Shown piece after piece: positions 42,501-50,373 of a stretch of 64,000 bases of DNA (position 1 is its first letter; each line of letters opens with the position of its first letter). Below the pieces are notes generated by a model. The model did not search any database, was not told where the DNA came from, and saw only the letters and a list, made by a program, of their open reading frames with translations. This DNA is from Myxococcota bacterium (GTDB lineage: Bacteria > Myxococcota_A > UBA9160 > SMWR01): positions 248,001-312,000 of the forward strand of contig JBCCEW010000001.1 of assembly GCA_039030075.1 (NCBI GenBank), read 5' to 3'. Both the position numbers and the translations under genes were made by a program.

Positions 42501-42862
42501 TGCAGGCTCGGCTGGCCCTTGCGGTAGGTGATCCAGCGGTCCTTCTTGCCGTCGCCGTCGGTGTCCTCGTCCTGGCGAGCGGGCGTCTTTCCATCCTTCT
42601 CGAAGAACAGCCAGACGTCGTTCCGACCGTCGTAGTCGGTGTCGCGCTCGGCGCGCTCGGCCAGGCCGTCGATGTAGTAGACGACCTCGTCGAACTTGCA
42701 ATCGCGGTTGGTGTCCTTGCGACTCTCGGCGATCTGCTCGGTGTCGTCGTAGAGGAGCTCGACCGGAGAGCAGTTGCTGTCCTGGGCAGACGCCGGCAGC
42801 GCCAGTGCAGCGAGAGCGAGACTGGCGAGCCCGACGCGAGAGTGACGCAGCGTGCTAGCCAC
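39572..42862 (-). CDS. giant DxDxDG calcium-loop repeat protein
   Basis: A 1096-residue exported protein (signal peptide ending ASAQ at about residue 27). Nearly the whole mature part is an array of about 40 units of about 22 residues, each with an acidic loop of type D-x-[DN]-x-[DN]-G-x-x-D followed by a short hydrophobic/Gly strand pair (e.g. EEDTNFDGQPNRVTNYREG). The loops resemble EF-hand or thrombospondin type-3 calcium sites. The last loops carry Cys (GCVD, NCTTN, LGCGSFSG). GTG at 42862 overlaps the TonB stop by eight bases, so it is translated with the TonB-like protein. It is probably a calcium-dependent periplasmic or surface filament; no enzymatic domain is seen. Confidence 0.88.
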   Translation of the reverse strand: MASTLRHSRVGLASLALAALALPASAQDSNCSPVELLYDDTEQIAESRKDTNRDCKFDEVVYYIDGLAERAERDTDYDGRNDVWLFFEKDGKTPARQDEDTDGDGKKDRWITYRKGQPSLQLDDQNGDGKADNSLQFEDGKPKRLEEDTNFDGQPNRVTNYREGAVESVEIDSDHDGRTNVLARFTDGEKVKEEQDLDKNGKYEVAIFFENEIRTRIEEDTTGNGKKDVVTHLASDGQTVERREADTSGDGRFDSVAFFEDGVERRQQRDEDVNGTPELVILLDADGKREREEIDEDQNGAPELVRLYEAGKRVREEEDTAGDARPEVVSLFDGDVLLRRDADTDEDGRIDTTVVFADGRKASQEEDRNGDGQVDAKYTFDAKERVATESLDETGDGAFDTRSTFTDGKLVRRSIDAKDEAAAREEFYEKGQLTRVELDERGDGQTDLWNFYTRGDRLARQEQDTDGNGQVDTWVELDPKTGKERELRRDTSGDGQVDFWRTSDAAGMAQETREDRNADGQPDRTVQFAAGKPERFEEDSNFDGKIDLRGTLDAEGQVLSDEADTDADGRFELRTAYAAGEKQREERDTTGDGKFDVVTLFEAGAQVSQQRDTTGDGSFDSTLRFADGREQQQERDTNGDGKPDVFVRLDADQRPEREEIDANFDGNPDLVKQYEAGVLAREEADQDFDGRFELVTRYEAGARVASEADLNGDESPDVVVAYAAGKKTEQREDRDFDGNDDIVTTFDAEERPSAVREDSDGDGTFDTQTLYEAGEILRTEKDRNGDGTPDVVAHYVGGSLVRQEEDSDFDGTFDRRSVAGEGGTQIQEADADGDGATDTWITTSAEGVVIRKQEDRDRNGEPDLSAWFEGGKLARLEQDTGGRGCVDLKQWFHPDESVRAEYRDTTGNCTTNVWSFFEGGALVRQGLDTSGNGRPDVLNHMNGNGKVKVQEVASGENGSSPDKKLFLAGDGVVTAQCLLGDAGKKLTTRALVRGGVVNEVLIDTSGNGRADTRQILSGGQLARLDADTTGDGKPDVVQVYEGGALAYQDEDTNGDGLVDQRFRGNQPAAVPAGAKIAGGGFAHLGCGSFSGFWWKR

Positions 42863-44006
42863 CGACCGGGTTGCTGAAGGTGCCGACGATCGGAACGCGC
42901 GCGAGGCAGCGGACCGGTTCGGGCATGGGAGGGAAGGGCGCGGCGGAGCGCAGGGCGTCGACGGCACTGGCTCCGAGCGCGTTGTCTTCGGTGCTGACGA
43001 TCGTGACGCTCGAGGCCGAGCCGGCGACGTCGACACGGAAGCGCAGCTTCACCTTGCGTCCAGCGTCGACTCCGGGCGGCAGGACCCAGCGGTCGTAGAC
43101 CCGGTCCTTGATGCCGGACACATAGGTGCGGACCGCGGGCCGATTGAGGCAGGTCTTCTTCGAGACCGGCTCGGTGCCCGTGCCGTTCGGCGCTTCACCG
43201 CCGAACACGCCCTGGCCGATCGAGGTATCGACCGCGACGACGAGTGCACCTTCGGGGGTGCCGACCACGTCGCGGTTGGAAATCACGCCTTCCTGAACGG
43301 AACTGCCATTGCCGCTACCGATGGCAATCGGCGAGGTGCCGACTGTCGTGCCCACCGGCGCCGCTTCCACCTTGCGCGGTCCCACCGAGGGGCCGGCAGG
43401 GACGTTGACCTTCGTAGGTCCGCGGACGACCGGCCCGGCGGCGCGGGCGACGTCGACGGCCGCGACCTGGGCACGCGCCGCACTGTTGACCGCCGAGACG
43501 CGCTCGACGACCACCGCCTGAGAGCGGATCTCCGTCGGAGCGGCGCGCGTCCCGACCGCTTCCATCTGGAAGGTCTCCGCCGCGACCACGGGTGCCGCCT
43601 CGGCGATCACGTGGGGGTTCACGATCTGGGGCTGGACCGCCTGCACCGCGGGTGCGAAGGGCAGGTTCCGGCGCTCGGCCAATGCGCGCGGCGCCGAAGC
43701 CGGTTTCGGCGGGGGCGGCGGCGGCTCGACTTCTTCGCGCAGGATCTGCACGGGGATGATGGTCTCTTCGATGACCGGGGCCAGGCTGGCGAGGAAGAGC
43801 AGCACCGCGAAGCCCGCGGCGTGCAGGAGGAAGGACCCGGTCAGGAAGGTGCGCGTGCGGGCATCGTCGTCGGACTCGACGTAGCCCGGGTAGGCCGCGG
43901 CTGCGGCTCCCGCGCGCGGGGCCGCCATTGCGGCAGCCAGCGCGCGCCGCTTCGGTCGCGCCTTCTGCTTCTTACGGCGGCCCTGGATCAGATTTTCGCT
44001 CGTCAC
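42855..44006 (-). CDS. TonB-family energy transducer
   Basis: A 383-residue TonB-like protein: a cytoplasmic, basic N terminus, one membrane helix (TFLTGSFLLHAAGFAVLLFL), a Pro-rich spacer (EVEPPPPPPKPASAP) and a C-terminal TonB-type domain (YDRWVLPPGVDAGRKVKLRF, FPPMPEPVRC). It should carry proton-motive-force energy from ExbB/ExbD to a periplasmic or outer-membrane partner. A long Ala/Val/Thr-rich linker makes it larger than classical TonB (239 residues). GTG at 44006 is the preferred start; an ATG at 44069 would add 21 residues. The overlapping repeat-protein gene suggests a dedicated partner. Confidence 0.82.
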   Translation of the reverse strand: MTSENLIQGRRKKQKARPKRRALAAAMAAPRAGAAAAAYPGYVESDDDARTRTFLTGSFLLHAAGFAVLLFLASLAPVIEETIIPVQILREEVEPPPPPPKPASAPRALAERRNLPFAPAVQAVQPQIVNPHVIAEAAPVVAAETFQMEAVGTRAAPTEIRSQAVVVERVSAVNSAARAQVAAVDVARAAGPVVRGPTKVNVPAGPSVGPRKVEAAPVGTTVGTSPIAIGSGNGSSVQEGVISNRDVVGTPEGALVVAVDTSIGQGVFGGEAPNGTGTEPVSKKTCLNRPAVRTYVSGIKDRVYDRWVLPPGVDAGRKVKLRFRVDVAGSASSVTIVSTEDNALGASAVDALRSAAPFPPMPEPVRCLARVPIVGTFSNPVGG

Positions 44007-44685
44007 AGGCAACTCAGACTTTCCAGCGGTTCCATGACCGCGCCCTGCTCCGGGGTCGCGCGAAGCCATGGAGGGCAGATGCAGCCGCGCCGCGCGTCCC
44101 GGTGGCGGATTTCCCCGCACCGCGGACCGGGCGCTTCACACCCACCTGTTCTCCAGTGCCACTTTCCACCTCCGAGGTCACGCGATCGGTGTTCGGGGCC
44201 ACACACATTCACACTTCGAGGATCGGCAAGCCGGGGCGGTGCTTCCCGAGTACAGTCGCGGGCGATTCCTGGGGTGCGCTGGGCCGCGTTCGCGGCCGGG
44301 CAGAAACGGTGCAAGTCCGAGGGAAGCGTCCGAGAACGTGGGCGTTTTCCCGGTGCGCCAGAAGACCAAGGATGTCCGGGGCCGGATGGGTTCGAGTGCG
44401 GTCCAGGGGGTGAGCACCTTCGAAAGACGCCCGCAGGGCGCGGAGATTCAGCGAACCCCGCTGGAACGAAGGCGATCCTAAGTAAGGGTCCTGGGGGTGT
44501 CAAACCTCCGAGAGGCCTTTCGAACGCCGGCAGGCGATTCGGTAACCTGCTGACGCCAATAAGGAAAACAGTTTGCCGCGAGAGGCGGCGAGCGCGTCCG
44601 ACGCGGCACCCGAGCGGCGCCGCTCGGGGACGGGCGCGACGGCCGGATTCCCTGCCGGGATCCGGAGCGAGAAGGAGAAGAGACC
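44007..44685. other. 679-bp divergent control region between tonB-like and exbB genes
   Basis: No protein gene, tRNA or clear repeat is seen. The AT-richer part at about 44548-44575 (TGACGCCAATAAGGAAAACA) and the GAAGGAG site before exbB suggest that the exbB promoter lies near its start. Fragments resembling a B12 riboswitch core (GGTGCAAGTCC, GCCAGAAGACC at about 44300-44370) occur, but the diagnostic CCCGCCACTG is absent. Confidence 0.4.
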
Positions 44686-45375
44686 GTGGACTCCCAGACG
44701 ATTCTCGAGCTGATCCACCAGGGTGGGATGACCAACTACCCGCTGCTGGTCGGGTCGATCCTGGCGCTCGGTATTTTCTTCGAGCGGCTCTGGCGCTTCC
44801 GCGGCGTGCAGGACGCGACGCGGAAGCTCACCAAGGAAACGATCGACCTGCTCGTCCGGCGTGATCTCGCCGGCGCACAGAAGCTCTGCGAAGACTCGGA
44901 TCAGCGGATCGCCGAGATCTACACCGAAGCGATGCGGTGGCGGAACGTGCCCCTCGAAGACCTCGAGCGCGTGCTGCTCACCTCGCGGCAGGAGGCGTCC
45001 TTCGACCTCAAGCGTGGCCTCTGGGTGATCGGTACGGTCGGATCGCTGGCACCCTACGTCGGCCTGTTCGGCACGGTGGTCGGCATCATTCGCGCCTTCG
45101 GCGACATGGCCGAGCACGGCGCCGGCGGTTTCGAGGTCGTGGCGTCGGGCATCTCGGAAGCCCTCATCGCGACGGCCGCTGGCCTCGCGGTCGCCATCAT
45201 CGCCCTGATGTTCTTCAACTACCTGCAGACGCGGGTCGGCGCGATCGCCGGCACCTACGCGCGCTCCTGCGAGCGCTTCGTGCAGGCATTGCTCTTCCTC
45301 GAGTCGGCCGATGCAAAGGTGGTCGACGAGACGGCAGACGCGGAGGTGGCCGATGGCTTCGTTCCGGCCGGCTGA
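44686..45375 (+). CDS. exbB: MotA/TolQ/ExbB proton-channel family protein
   Basis: A 229-residue ExbB-type membrane protein with three transmembrane segments: one near residues 11-30, and two in the conserved C-terminal block GTVGSLAPYVGLFGTVVGII and ISEALIATAAGLAVAIIALM. It forms the proton channel that powers TonB. The GTG start has GAAGGAG upstream. exbD overlaps its end by 23 bases. Confidence 0.92.
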   Translation: MDSQTILELIHQGGMTNYPLLVGSILALGIFFERLWRFRGVQDATRKLTKETIDLLVRRDLAGAQKLCEDSDQRIAEIYTEAMRWRNVPLEDLERVLLTSRQEASFDLKRGLWVIGTVGSLAPYVGLFGTVVGIIRAFGDMAEHGAGGFEVVASGISEALIATAAGLAVAIIALMFFNYLQTRVGAIAGTYARSCERFVQALLFLESADAKVVDETADAEVADGFVPAG

Positions 45376-45784
45376 CGACGAGAACCCCGATGACGGGGTC
45401 GTCGCCGAGATCAACATCACCCCGCTGACCGACGTCTTCCTGGTGTTGCTCGTGATCTTCATGGTCACGACGTCGGTGGTGGCCAATCAGAGCAAGAACA
45501 TCGACCTGCCAGGTGCGGCGGTCAGCGATACGACCCCGACGGGCGTGACGGTGGAAGTCACGCCCGACGGCGAGATCCTCGTGAACGAGGTGGCTGCTAG
45601 CGAAGAGAACCTCTTCGAGGTGCTCGAATCGGCGCTCGCCGACTCGCGCGAGAAGATCGTGATCCTGCGCGGAGATCGGAAGGTGCTCCTGGGGCAGGCC
45701 GTGAACATCCTCGACGTGGCGCAGCAGGCGGGAGCCCAGGGCATCGCCTTGGCGACCAAACCGGCGGTGTCCGAAGCGAGCTGA
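45353..45784 (+). CDS. exbD: ExbD/TolR family protein
   Basis: A 143-residue ExbD: short cytoplasmic N terminus, one helix with the conserved proton-carrying Asp (INITPLTDVFLVLLVIFMV), and a periplasmic domain (GVTVEVTPDGEILVNE). It pairs with ExbB. ATG at 45353 lies inside the exbB 3' end, indicating translational coupling. Confidence 0.92.
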   Translation: MASFRPADDENPDDGVVAEINITPLTDVFLVLLVIFMVTTSVVANQSKNIDLPGAAVSDTTPTGVTVEVTPDGEILVNEVAASEENLFEVLESALADSREKIVILRGDRKVLLGQAVNILDVAQQAGAQGIALATKPAVSEAS

Positions 45785-45807
45785 GCAGGCGTTCGCTCTG
45801 CGGCGGG

Positions 45808-47310
45808 CTAGCCGGCCCGTCTGCGGAGCGCGAGCCACAAGCCCGTGAGCAGGAGCAGCTCGGGTACCAGCAGCCCCAGGCCGTAGAAGGATTGGAGCGC
45901 GTCGGTGGCGGGCAGCGGGAACTGCACGCGGTCGCGCAGCTTCGGTCGCAGCGTGATCGCGGGCTCGCGGCCCAATGCCCAGTGCACGCCGTTGAGCACG
46001 AGGTCGAGGTTGTAGACGCTGCGCAGGTGTCGGTTCGACGCGAAGTCGGCATCTCCCACGGCGAAGATGCGCGCCTCCCCCGCTCCGCGCGGGTAGCGAC
46101 CACGCACGGCGATCGGGCGATACGAGCCCGCCGCTTCGACCTCGGAGTCGGGAGCCGCCGGGTCGACCAGGCGTGATCGCGGGCTCGCGTAGACGAGCGC
46201 ACCCACCCGGGCGTCGGGTTCGGTCCTGCGCAACGCGAACGAGCGGGCCCCTACGAAGAAGGTGAAGCGGCTGGCATCGAGCCCGTCGGTGATCGGGTGG
46301 GTCTCGTAGTGGCGGGCGGCGATCTCCGCTGGCGCGTCCACGACGCCCTCCGGATCCCGAAGTTCGGCATCCGGGGAGGCGAGTCCGAAGCGCTCCAGCA
46401 GGGGTTCGAGGCCCGAGCGCACGCCTGGCTCGAGGAAGGCGATGAGCGATCCGCCCCGGTCGAGGTGTCGTTCGAGGGCGACGACGGTGCGATCGGGCAG
46501 CGCGCGCTCGGGGGCGAGCACCAACACGGCGTCGACCTCGGCCGGGACCTCGGAGAGCGCGAGGGAGGAGCGGCGTCGGAGCGTGTACCCCTCGGTGGCG
46601 AGGGCGGCGGCCAGGCCGGCGAAGCCGGGCGCGTCGCCGCGCGCGAGGTCGCCTTCCCCGTGGCCACCGAAGCTCAGCAGGGTGGCGGCCTCCGCCCCGC
46701 AGAGACGGTAGAGCGCTTCGTAGAGCCCCCCTTCGGTCGGACGTGTCACGCGCTCGAAGTGATCGCTGGTTCCGGGTTCCCCGCGGAGCCTTACGACCAC
46801 GCTGTTCGAGCGTCCGATGCCGTAGTGGTCCGCTTCAGCGGGCGCCTCCGCGAGGGAGAGCCCGCGCCAGTGCACGTCGCCGAAGCGCGCGATCGCGTCG
46901 AGCAGCAGCGCCGTGCGGCGGTTGCGCGGGTCGCCGGGTTCGTGGAAGTGCAGGAGCTCGACCGGGCCGCACAGTTCTTCTACGGCACGCTGGGTGGCCT
47001 CGGAGACTTGGTAGCGCTGCTCGAAGGTCCAGTCGGCGCGCCAGTCGAGCCAACGTGCGCCCTGGAAGAGCACGACCGCGAGGGCGCCGGCGACGCCCAC
47101 GCCCGCGAGGCCCCGCCACACCAGGCTGTGTGCGGCGCGGCTGCTCTCCGTGTAGAGGCTGACCGCACCGCGCGCGATCGAGGTGGCGAGCGCGAGCAGA
47201 CCGAGCCCCACATTGAGGGCACTGAACGCGCCGAAGCGTCCCGTGGCGTAGTAGGCGCCCAGACCGAAGGCGAGGGCGAGGCAGCCCGCGAGACCCAGCT
47301 CACGCGTCAC
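45808..47310 (-). CDS. GldG-type ABC-transport auxiliary protein
   Basis: A 500-residue membrane protein: four or so N-terminal helices, a large extracytoplasmic domain like the ABC_transp_aux family (LLSFGGHGEGDL, DAVLVLAPERALPD, LDRGGSLIAFLEPG) and a C-terminal helix near residues 470-490. It follows a permease and an ATPase gene, the arrangement of GldF-GldA-GldG and related exporters outside Bacteroidetes, whose cargo is usually unknown. GTG at 47310 begins nine bases after the permease stop. Confidence 0.85.
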   Translation of the reverse strand: MTRELGLAGCLALAFGLGAYYATGRFGAFSALNVGLGLLALATSIARGAVSLYTESSRAAHSLVWRGLAGVGVAGALAVVLFQGARWLDWRADWTFEQRYQVSEATQRAVEELCGPVELLHFHEPGDPRNRRTALLLDAIARFGDVHWRGLSLAEAPAEADHYGIGRSNSVVVRLRGEPGTSDHFERVTRPTEGGLYEALYRLCGAEAATLLSFGGHGEGDLARGDAPGFAGLAAALATEGYTLRRRSSLALSEVPAEVDAVLVLAPERALPDRTVVALERHLDRGGSLIAFLEPGVRSGLEPLLERFGLASPDAELRDPEGVVDAPAEIAARHYETHPITDGLDASRFTFFVGARSFALRRTEPDARVGALVYASPRSRLVDPAAPDSEVEAAGSYRPIAVRGRYPRGAGEARIFAVGDADFASNRHLRSVYNLDLVLNGVHWALGREPAITLRPKLRDRVQFPLPATDALQSFYGLGLLVPELLLLTGLWLALRRRAG

Positions 47311-47319
47311 GACGGCCCC

Positions 47320-48111
47320 TCATGCACCCACCCGACGCAGGTCCCAGGCGAAACGGGCGAGCGCCAGCCCGACGAGGATGACCCCGGCGAAGTAGGCGAG
47401 GTCGGTGGCGGCGACGACGCCCTCGGCGAGGGTGCCGACGTGCTCGCGCAACGAGAGCTGGCGCAGGCTTGCGGCGAGGCCCTCGTTCACGAAGGGCGTG
47501 GCCCAGCCGAAGTCCCAGAACACGAAGGCGGCGGTCCAGGCGGCGATCGCGGCCACCCACTGGTGCGATGCGAAGGCCGAGCACGCGAGCCCGATCGCGG
47601 CGACGGCCAGGCCGTGGAGCCAGAGCCCGAGGAAGACGGAGAAGAGGTGTTCGGCGCCAATGCCACCGCGCTCGATCGCCGCGGCCGGGTAGAGGAAGCT
47701 CGCGGCGAGCATTCCGGTGACCAGGACGAAGGTCACCACGAACTTGGCGACGACGATGCGTCCTCCGGTCAACCGCGTGGCGAAGAGCAGCGTATCGGTT
47801 CCCCGGGCCCGTTCTTCCGCGAAGACCCGCATCGTCACGAGCGGGATGGCCGCCAGCAGGGTGACCGCGAGGGTTTCGGCGACCGGGAAGAAGACCGAGT
47901 CCCAGAGGTTCACGTAGTCGGGCAGGGTGTCGGTCTCGAATCCCCCCATCGTCGAACTCGCGTAGACGAAGAGCACCTGGTTGTAGACCTGGAGATGCTC
48001 GAAGAAGATCAGCGCGCTGACGAGCGAGACACCCGTGAGGACGAGGTAGACCCCGCTGGTTCCGAACAGACAGGCGAGCTCCTTGCGAAGCAGGGCGAGG
48101 AACGGCGTCAT
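47320..48111 (-). CDS. ABC transporter permease (GldF type)
   Basis: A 263-residue ABC-2-type permease with six transmembrane segments; MTPFLALLRKELACLFGTSGVYLVL is split by the first helix, and RVFAEERARGTDTLLFATRL is the typical cytoplasmic coupling segment. ATG at 48111 shares ATGA with the ATPase stop. It forms an exporter with the ATPase and the GldG-like protein. Confidence 0.9.
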   Translation of the reverse strand: MTPFLALLRKELACLFGTSGVYLVLTGVSLVSALIFFEHLQVYNQVLFVYASSTMGGFETDTLPDYVNLWDSVFFPVAETLAVTLLAAIPLVTMRVFAEERARGTDTLLFATRLTGGRIVVAKFVVTFVLVTGMLAASFLYPAAAIERGGIGAEHLFSVFLGLWLHGLAVAAIGLACSAFASHQWVAAIAAWTAAFVFWDFGWATPFVNEGLAASLRQLSLREHVGTLAEGVVAATDLAYFAGVILVGLALARFAWDLRRVGA

Positions 48112-48878
48112 GCGGCGTCCGGGGGCGCGTCGAACCATTGGAGGACGCCGCCCGCGTCGAGCACCTCCGCGGTGGTGCCCGACGCGACACAGCGTCCCGC
48201 TTGCAGCACGGCGACGCGCGCGGTCAGCCGTCGGGCTTCGTCGAGGTCGTGGGTCGAGAGCAGCAGGGTGCGGTCGCCGGCCAGCCCCGCGAGCAGGCCG
48301 CGCACCGCTTCGCGCTGGTGGGGGTCGAGGCCGCTGGTCGGTTCGTCGATCACGACGAGCGCGGGATCGTGGAGAAAGGCCTGGGCCAGGGAGACGCGCT
48401 GGCGCGTTCCCTTCGACAGGGGGCCGATTGGCCGGCGCGCCACGGCGGTGAGATCGAAACGCTCGAGCTCGCGTTCGACTGCCCGGCGTGCGTCGCCGCG
48501 GCCCAAGCCGCGTGCGCCGGCCATGAAACGCAGGAAGGCGTCGACGCGCAGCTCGGGGTAGAGGGCGGGGGTCTCAGCGGTGAACCCGAGTTCGCGATGG
48601 ACGGCGTCCGGTGCGTCGATGGGGGAGTGGCCGAGGACGCACAGCGATCCGGCGCTCGGCAGCAGCGCGCCGGTGATCATGTGCAGCAGCGTCGTCTTCC
48701 CCGCGCCGTTGGCGCCGAGCAGTCCGAAGGCCTGCCCGCGCGGAACCCGGAGGTCGAGGCCGCTGATGGCGCGGCGGTCGCCGAAGCGGCGCTCGAGGCG
48801 ACTGGCTTCGATGGCGGGGGAAGCGTCCGTCGCCGCCGCGTCGGAACGTTCGGTCGGTGTGTCCGGGGCGCTCGGCAA
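48108..48878 (-). CDS. ABC transporter ATP-binding protein (GldA type)
   Basis: A 256-residue ABC ATPase: Walker A GLLGANGAGKTTLL, signature LSKGTRQRVSLA, Walker B ALVVIDEPTSGLD and the switch His in LLSTHDL. The TTG start has GAGGT six bases upstream. It is ten bases downstream of aroA on the same strand, so it may be cotranscribed with aroA, a coincidental neighbour. Confidence 0.93.
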   Translation of the reverse strand: MPSAPDTPTERSDAAATDASPAIEASRLERRFGDRRAISGLDLRVPRGQAFGLLGANGAGKTTLLHMITGALLPSAGSLCVLGHSPIDAPDAVHRELGFTAETPALYPELRVDAFLRFMAGARGLGRGDARRAVERELERFDLTAVARRPIGPLSKGTRQRVSLAQAFLHDPALVVIDEPTSGLDPHQREAVRGLLAGLAGDRTLLLSTHDLDEARRLTARVAVLQAGRCVASGTTAEVLDAGGVLQWFDAPPDAA

Positions 48879-48886
48879 GCGGGACC

Positions 48887-50161
48887 TCAGAGCTTCTCGA
48901 AGACGTCGAAGAACCCGGGCCAGGTCTTCGACACACAGCTCGGGTCACGAATCACGACCCCCGATTGGACCAGCCCTGCCAGGGCGAAGGACATCGCCAT
49001 CCGGTGGTCGTCGTAAGTGTCGATGGCGGCGCCGCGGAGGGGACGCGGATCGATGCGCAGGTCGTCCGGCCCGGCGTCGGCCCGAACGCCGAGCTTGCGC
49101 AGCTCGGTCTCGAGGGCGGTGAGCCGGTCGGTCTCCTTGATCCGCAGGTTGGCGACATTGCGAATGTGGGTGGGACCGTCGGCGAAGCACGCGACGACCG
49201 CGAGCGCGAGCACGGCGTCGGGCAAGCGGTTCATGTCGACGTCGATGCCGCGCAGCGATCCCGAGCGCGCGACCGCCGCCCAGTCGCCGCCGCGCTCCAC
49301 GGAACAACCCATCTGGGCGAGCAGCTCGAGGATCCCCAGGTCGGGCTGTTGGGTATCGATGCGGAGGCCGTCCACGCGCACGCGTCCGCCCGCAATGGCG
49401 GCCGCGCAGAAGGGGTAGGCCGCGGAAGATGCGTCCGCTTCGATCGGGTAGTCGCGGCCCGCGTAGCGTTGCTGGTTCGACACCTGGAGGCTGCGCGCGT
49501 CCCGCCAGCCCGCTTCGGCACCGAAGTCGCGCATGACCTCGAGGGTGAGGTCGATGTAGGGCACCGAGACGACGTCGCCTTCGAAGCCGAGGGTGACGGG
49601 AGCCGCGGCGTAGGGCGCGCTCAACAGCACGGCCGACACGAACTGGCTCGAGCGGCTCGCGTCGATCCGAGCATGCCCACCCGGGAGGCCACCCCCGGCC
49701 ACCCGCACCGGCGGGCAGCCACCGGCGCCTTCGAGGCGGCAGGAGGCGCCCAGTCCTTCGAGGGCGCGGGTGAGATCGTCGATCGGTCGCTCGCGCATCC
49801 GGGCGTTTCCGTCGATCACGACCGGTCCGGCTGCGAGGGTGGCGGCGGCGGTGAGGAAGCGGGCGGTCGTGCCCGAATTCTGGGTGTCCAGGGGCGTCTG
49901 CGGGGCGGCGAAGCGCCCATCGACGCCCGGCACGATCCAGGGGTCTTCTCCGGCGTCCACGCGACAGCCCAGAGCGGCAAGCCCGCGCTGCATCGCCACC
50001 GTGTCGTCGCTGTGGAGACCGCCGCGGAGCCGACTCTCGCCGCGGGCCAGGGCCGCGACGAGCAGGGCGCGGTTGGTGACGCTCTTCGATCCCGGCACCC
50101 GCACCCGGGCGTCGAGTCGGCCTCGGGGAGCGATCGTGAGCTCGTCGGGCAGCGGCTTCAC
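48887..50161 (-). CDS. aroA: 3-phosphoshikimate 1-carboxyvinyltransferase (EPSP synthase)
   Basis: A 424-residue AroA that joins shikimate-3-phosphate and phosphoenolpyruvate in aromatic amino acid synthesis. Key stretches: VPGSKSVTNRALLVAALA near the N terminus, QNSGTTARFL, and the late RIKETDRLTAL with the catalytic Glu. Length is normal (E. coli 427). GTG at 50161 is chosen for alignment with family starts; a TTG nine bases upstream is possible. Divergent from the aminotransferase-serA genes. No other shikimate gene is near. Confidence 0.95.
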   Translation of the reverse strand: MKPLPDELTIAPRGRLDARVRVPGSKSVTNRALLVAALARGESRLRGGLHSDDTVAMQRGLAALGCRVDAGEDPWIVPGVDGRFAAPQTPLDTQNSGTTARFLTAAATLAAGPVVIDGNARMRERPIDDLTRALEGLGASCRLEGAGGCPPVRVAGGGLPGGHARIDASRSSQFVSAVLLSAPYAAAPVTLGFEGDVVSVPYIDLTLEVMRDFGAEAGWRDARSLQVSNQQRYAGRDYPIEADASSAAYPFCAAAIAGGRVRVDGLRIDTQQPDLGILELLAQMGCSVERGGDWAAVARSGSLRGIDVDMNRLPDAVLALAVVACFADGPTHIRNVANLRIKETDRLTALETELRKLGVRADAGPDDLRIDPRPLRGAAIDTYDDHRMAMSFALAGLVQSGVVIRDPSCVSKTWPGFFDVFEKL

Positions 50162-50373
50162 GCGCTGCAACCTACCCCAAGGGCGGGCACTTCGCGGGTC
50201 GCGTTGACACCCCCCAGGCACTCCAGCAAACTCTCGTCTTTGCGCGACTTTTGCCGCTGCCCCAGACCCTCCGCGGGCCCTGGAAGCGCACTCCCGGGGC
50301 CCCCGGGCCCCGCGGCGTCCCGCAGTTCCTGCCCACCCAAAACCCTTCGTCCCGTCTCGGGAGCCCACCACCC

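Noticed and set aside
44290-44380. Pieces resembling a cobalamin riboswitch (GGTGCAAGTCC and GCCAGAAGACC) upstream of exbB
   Set aside because: The diagnostic CCCGCCACTG core is missing between them, and the segment is about 300 bases from the start codon.
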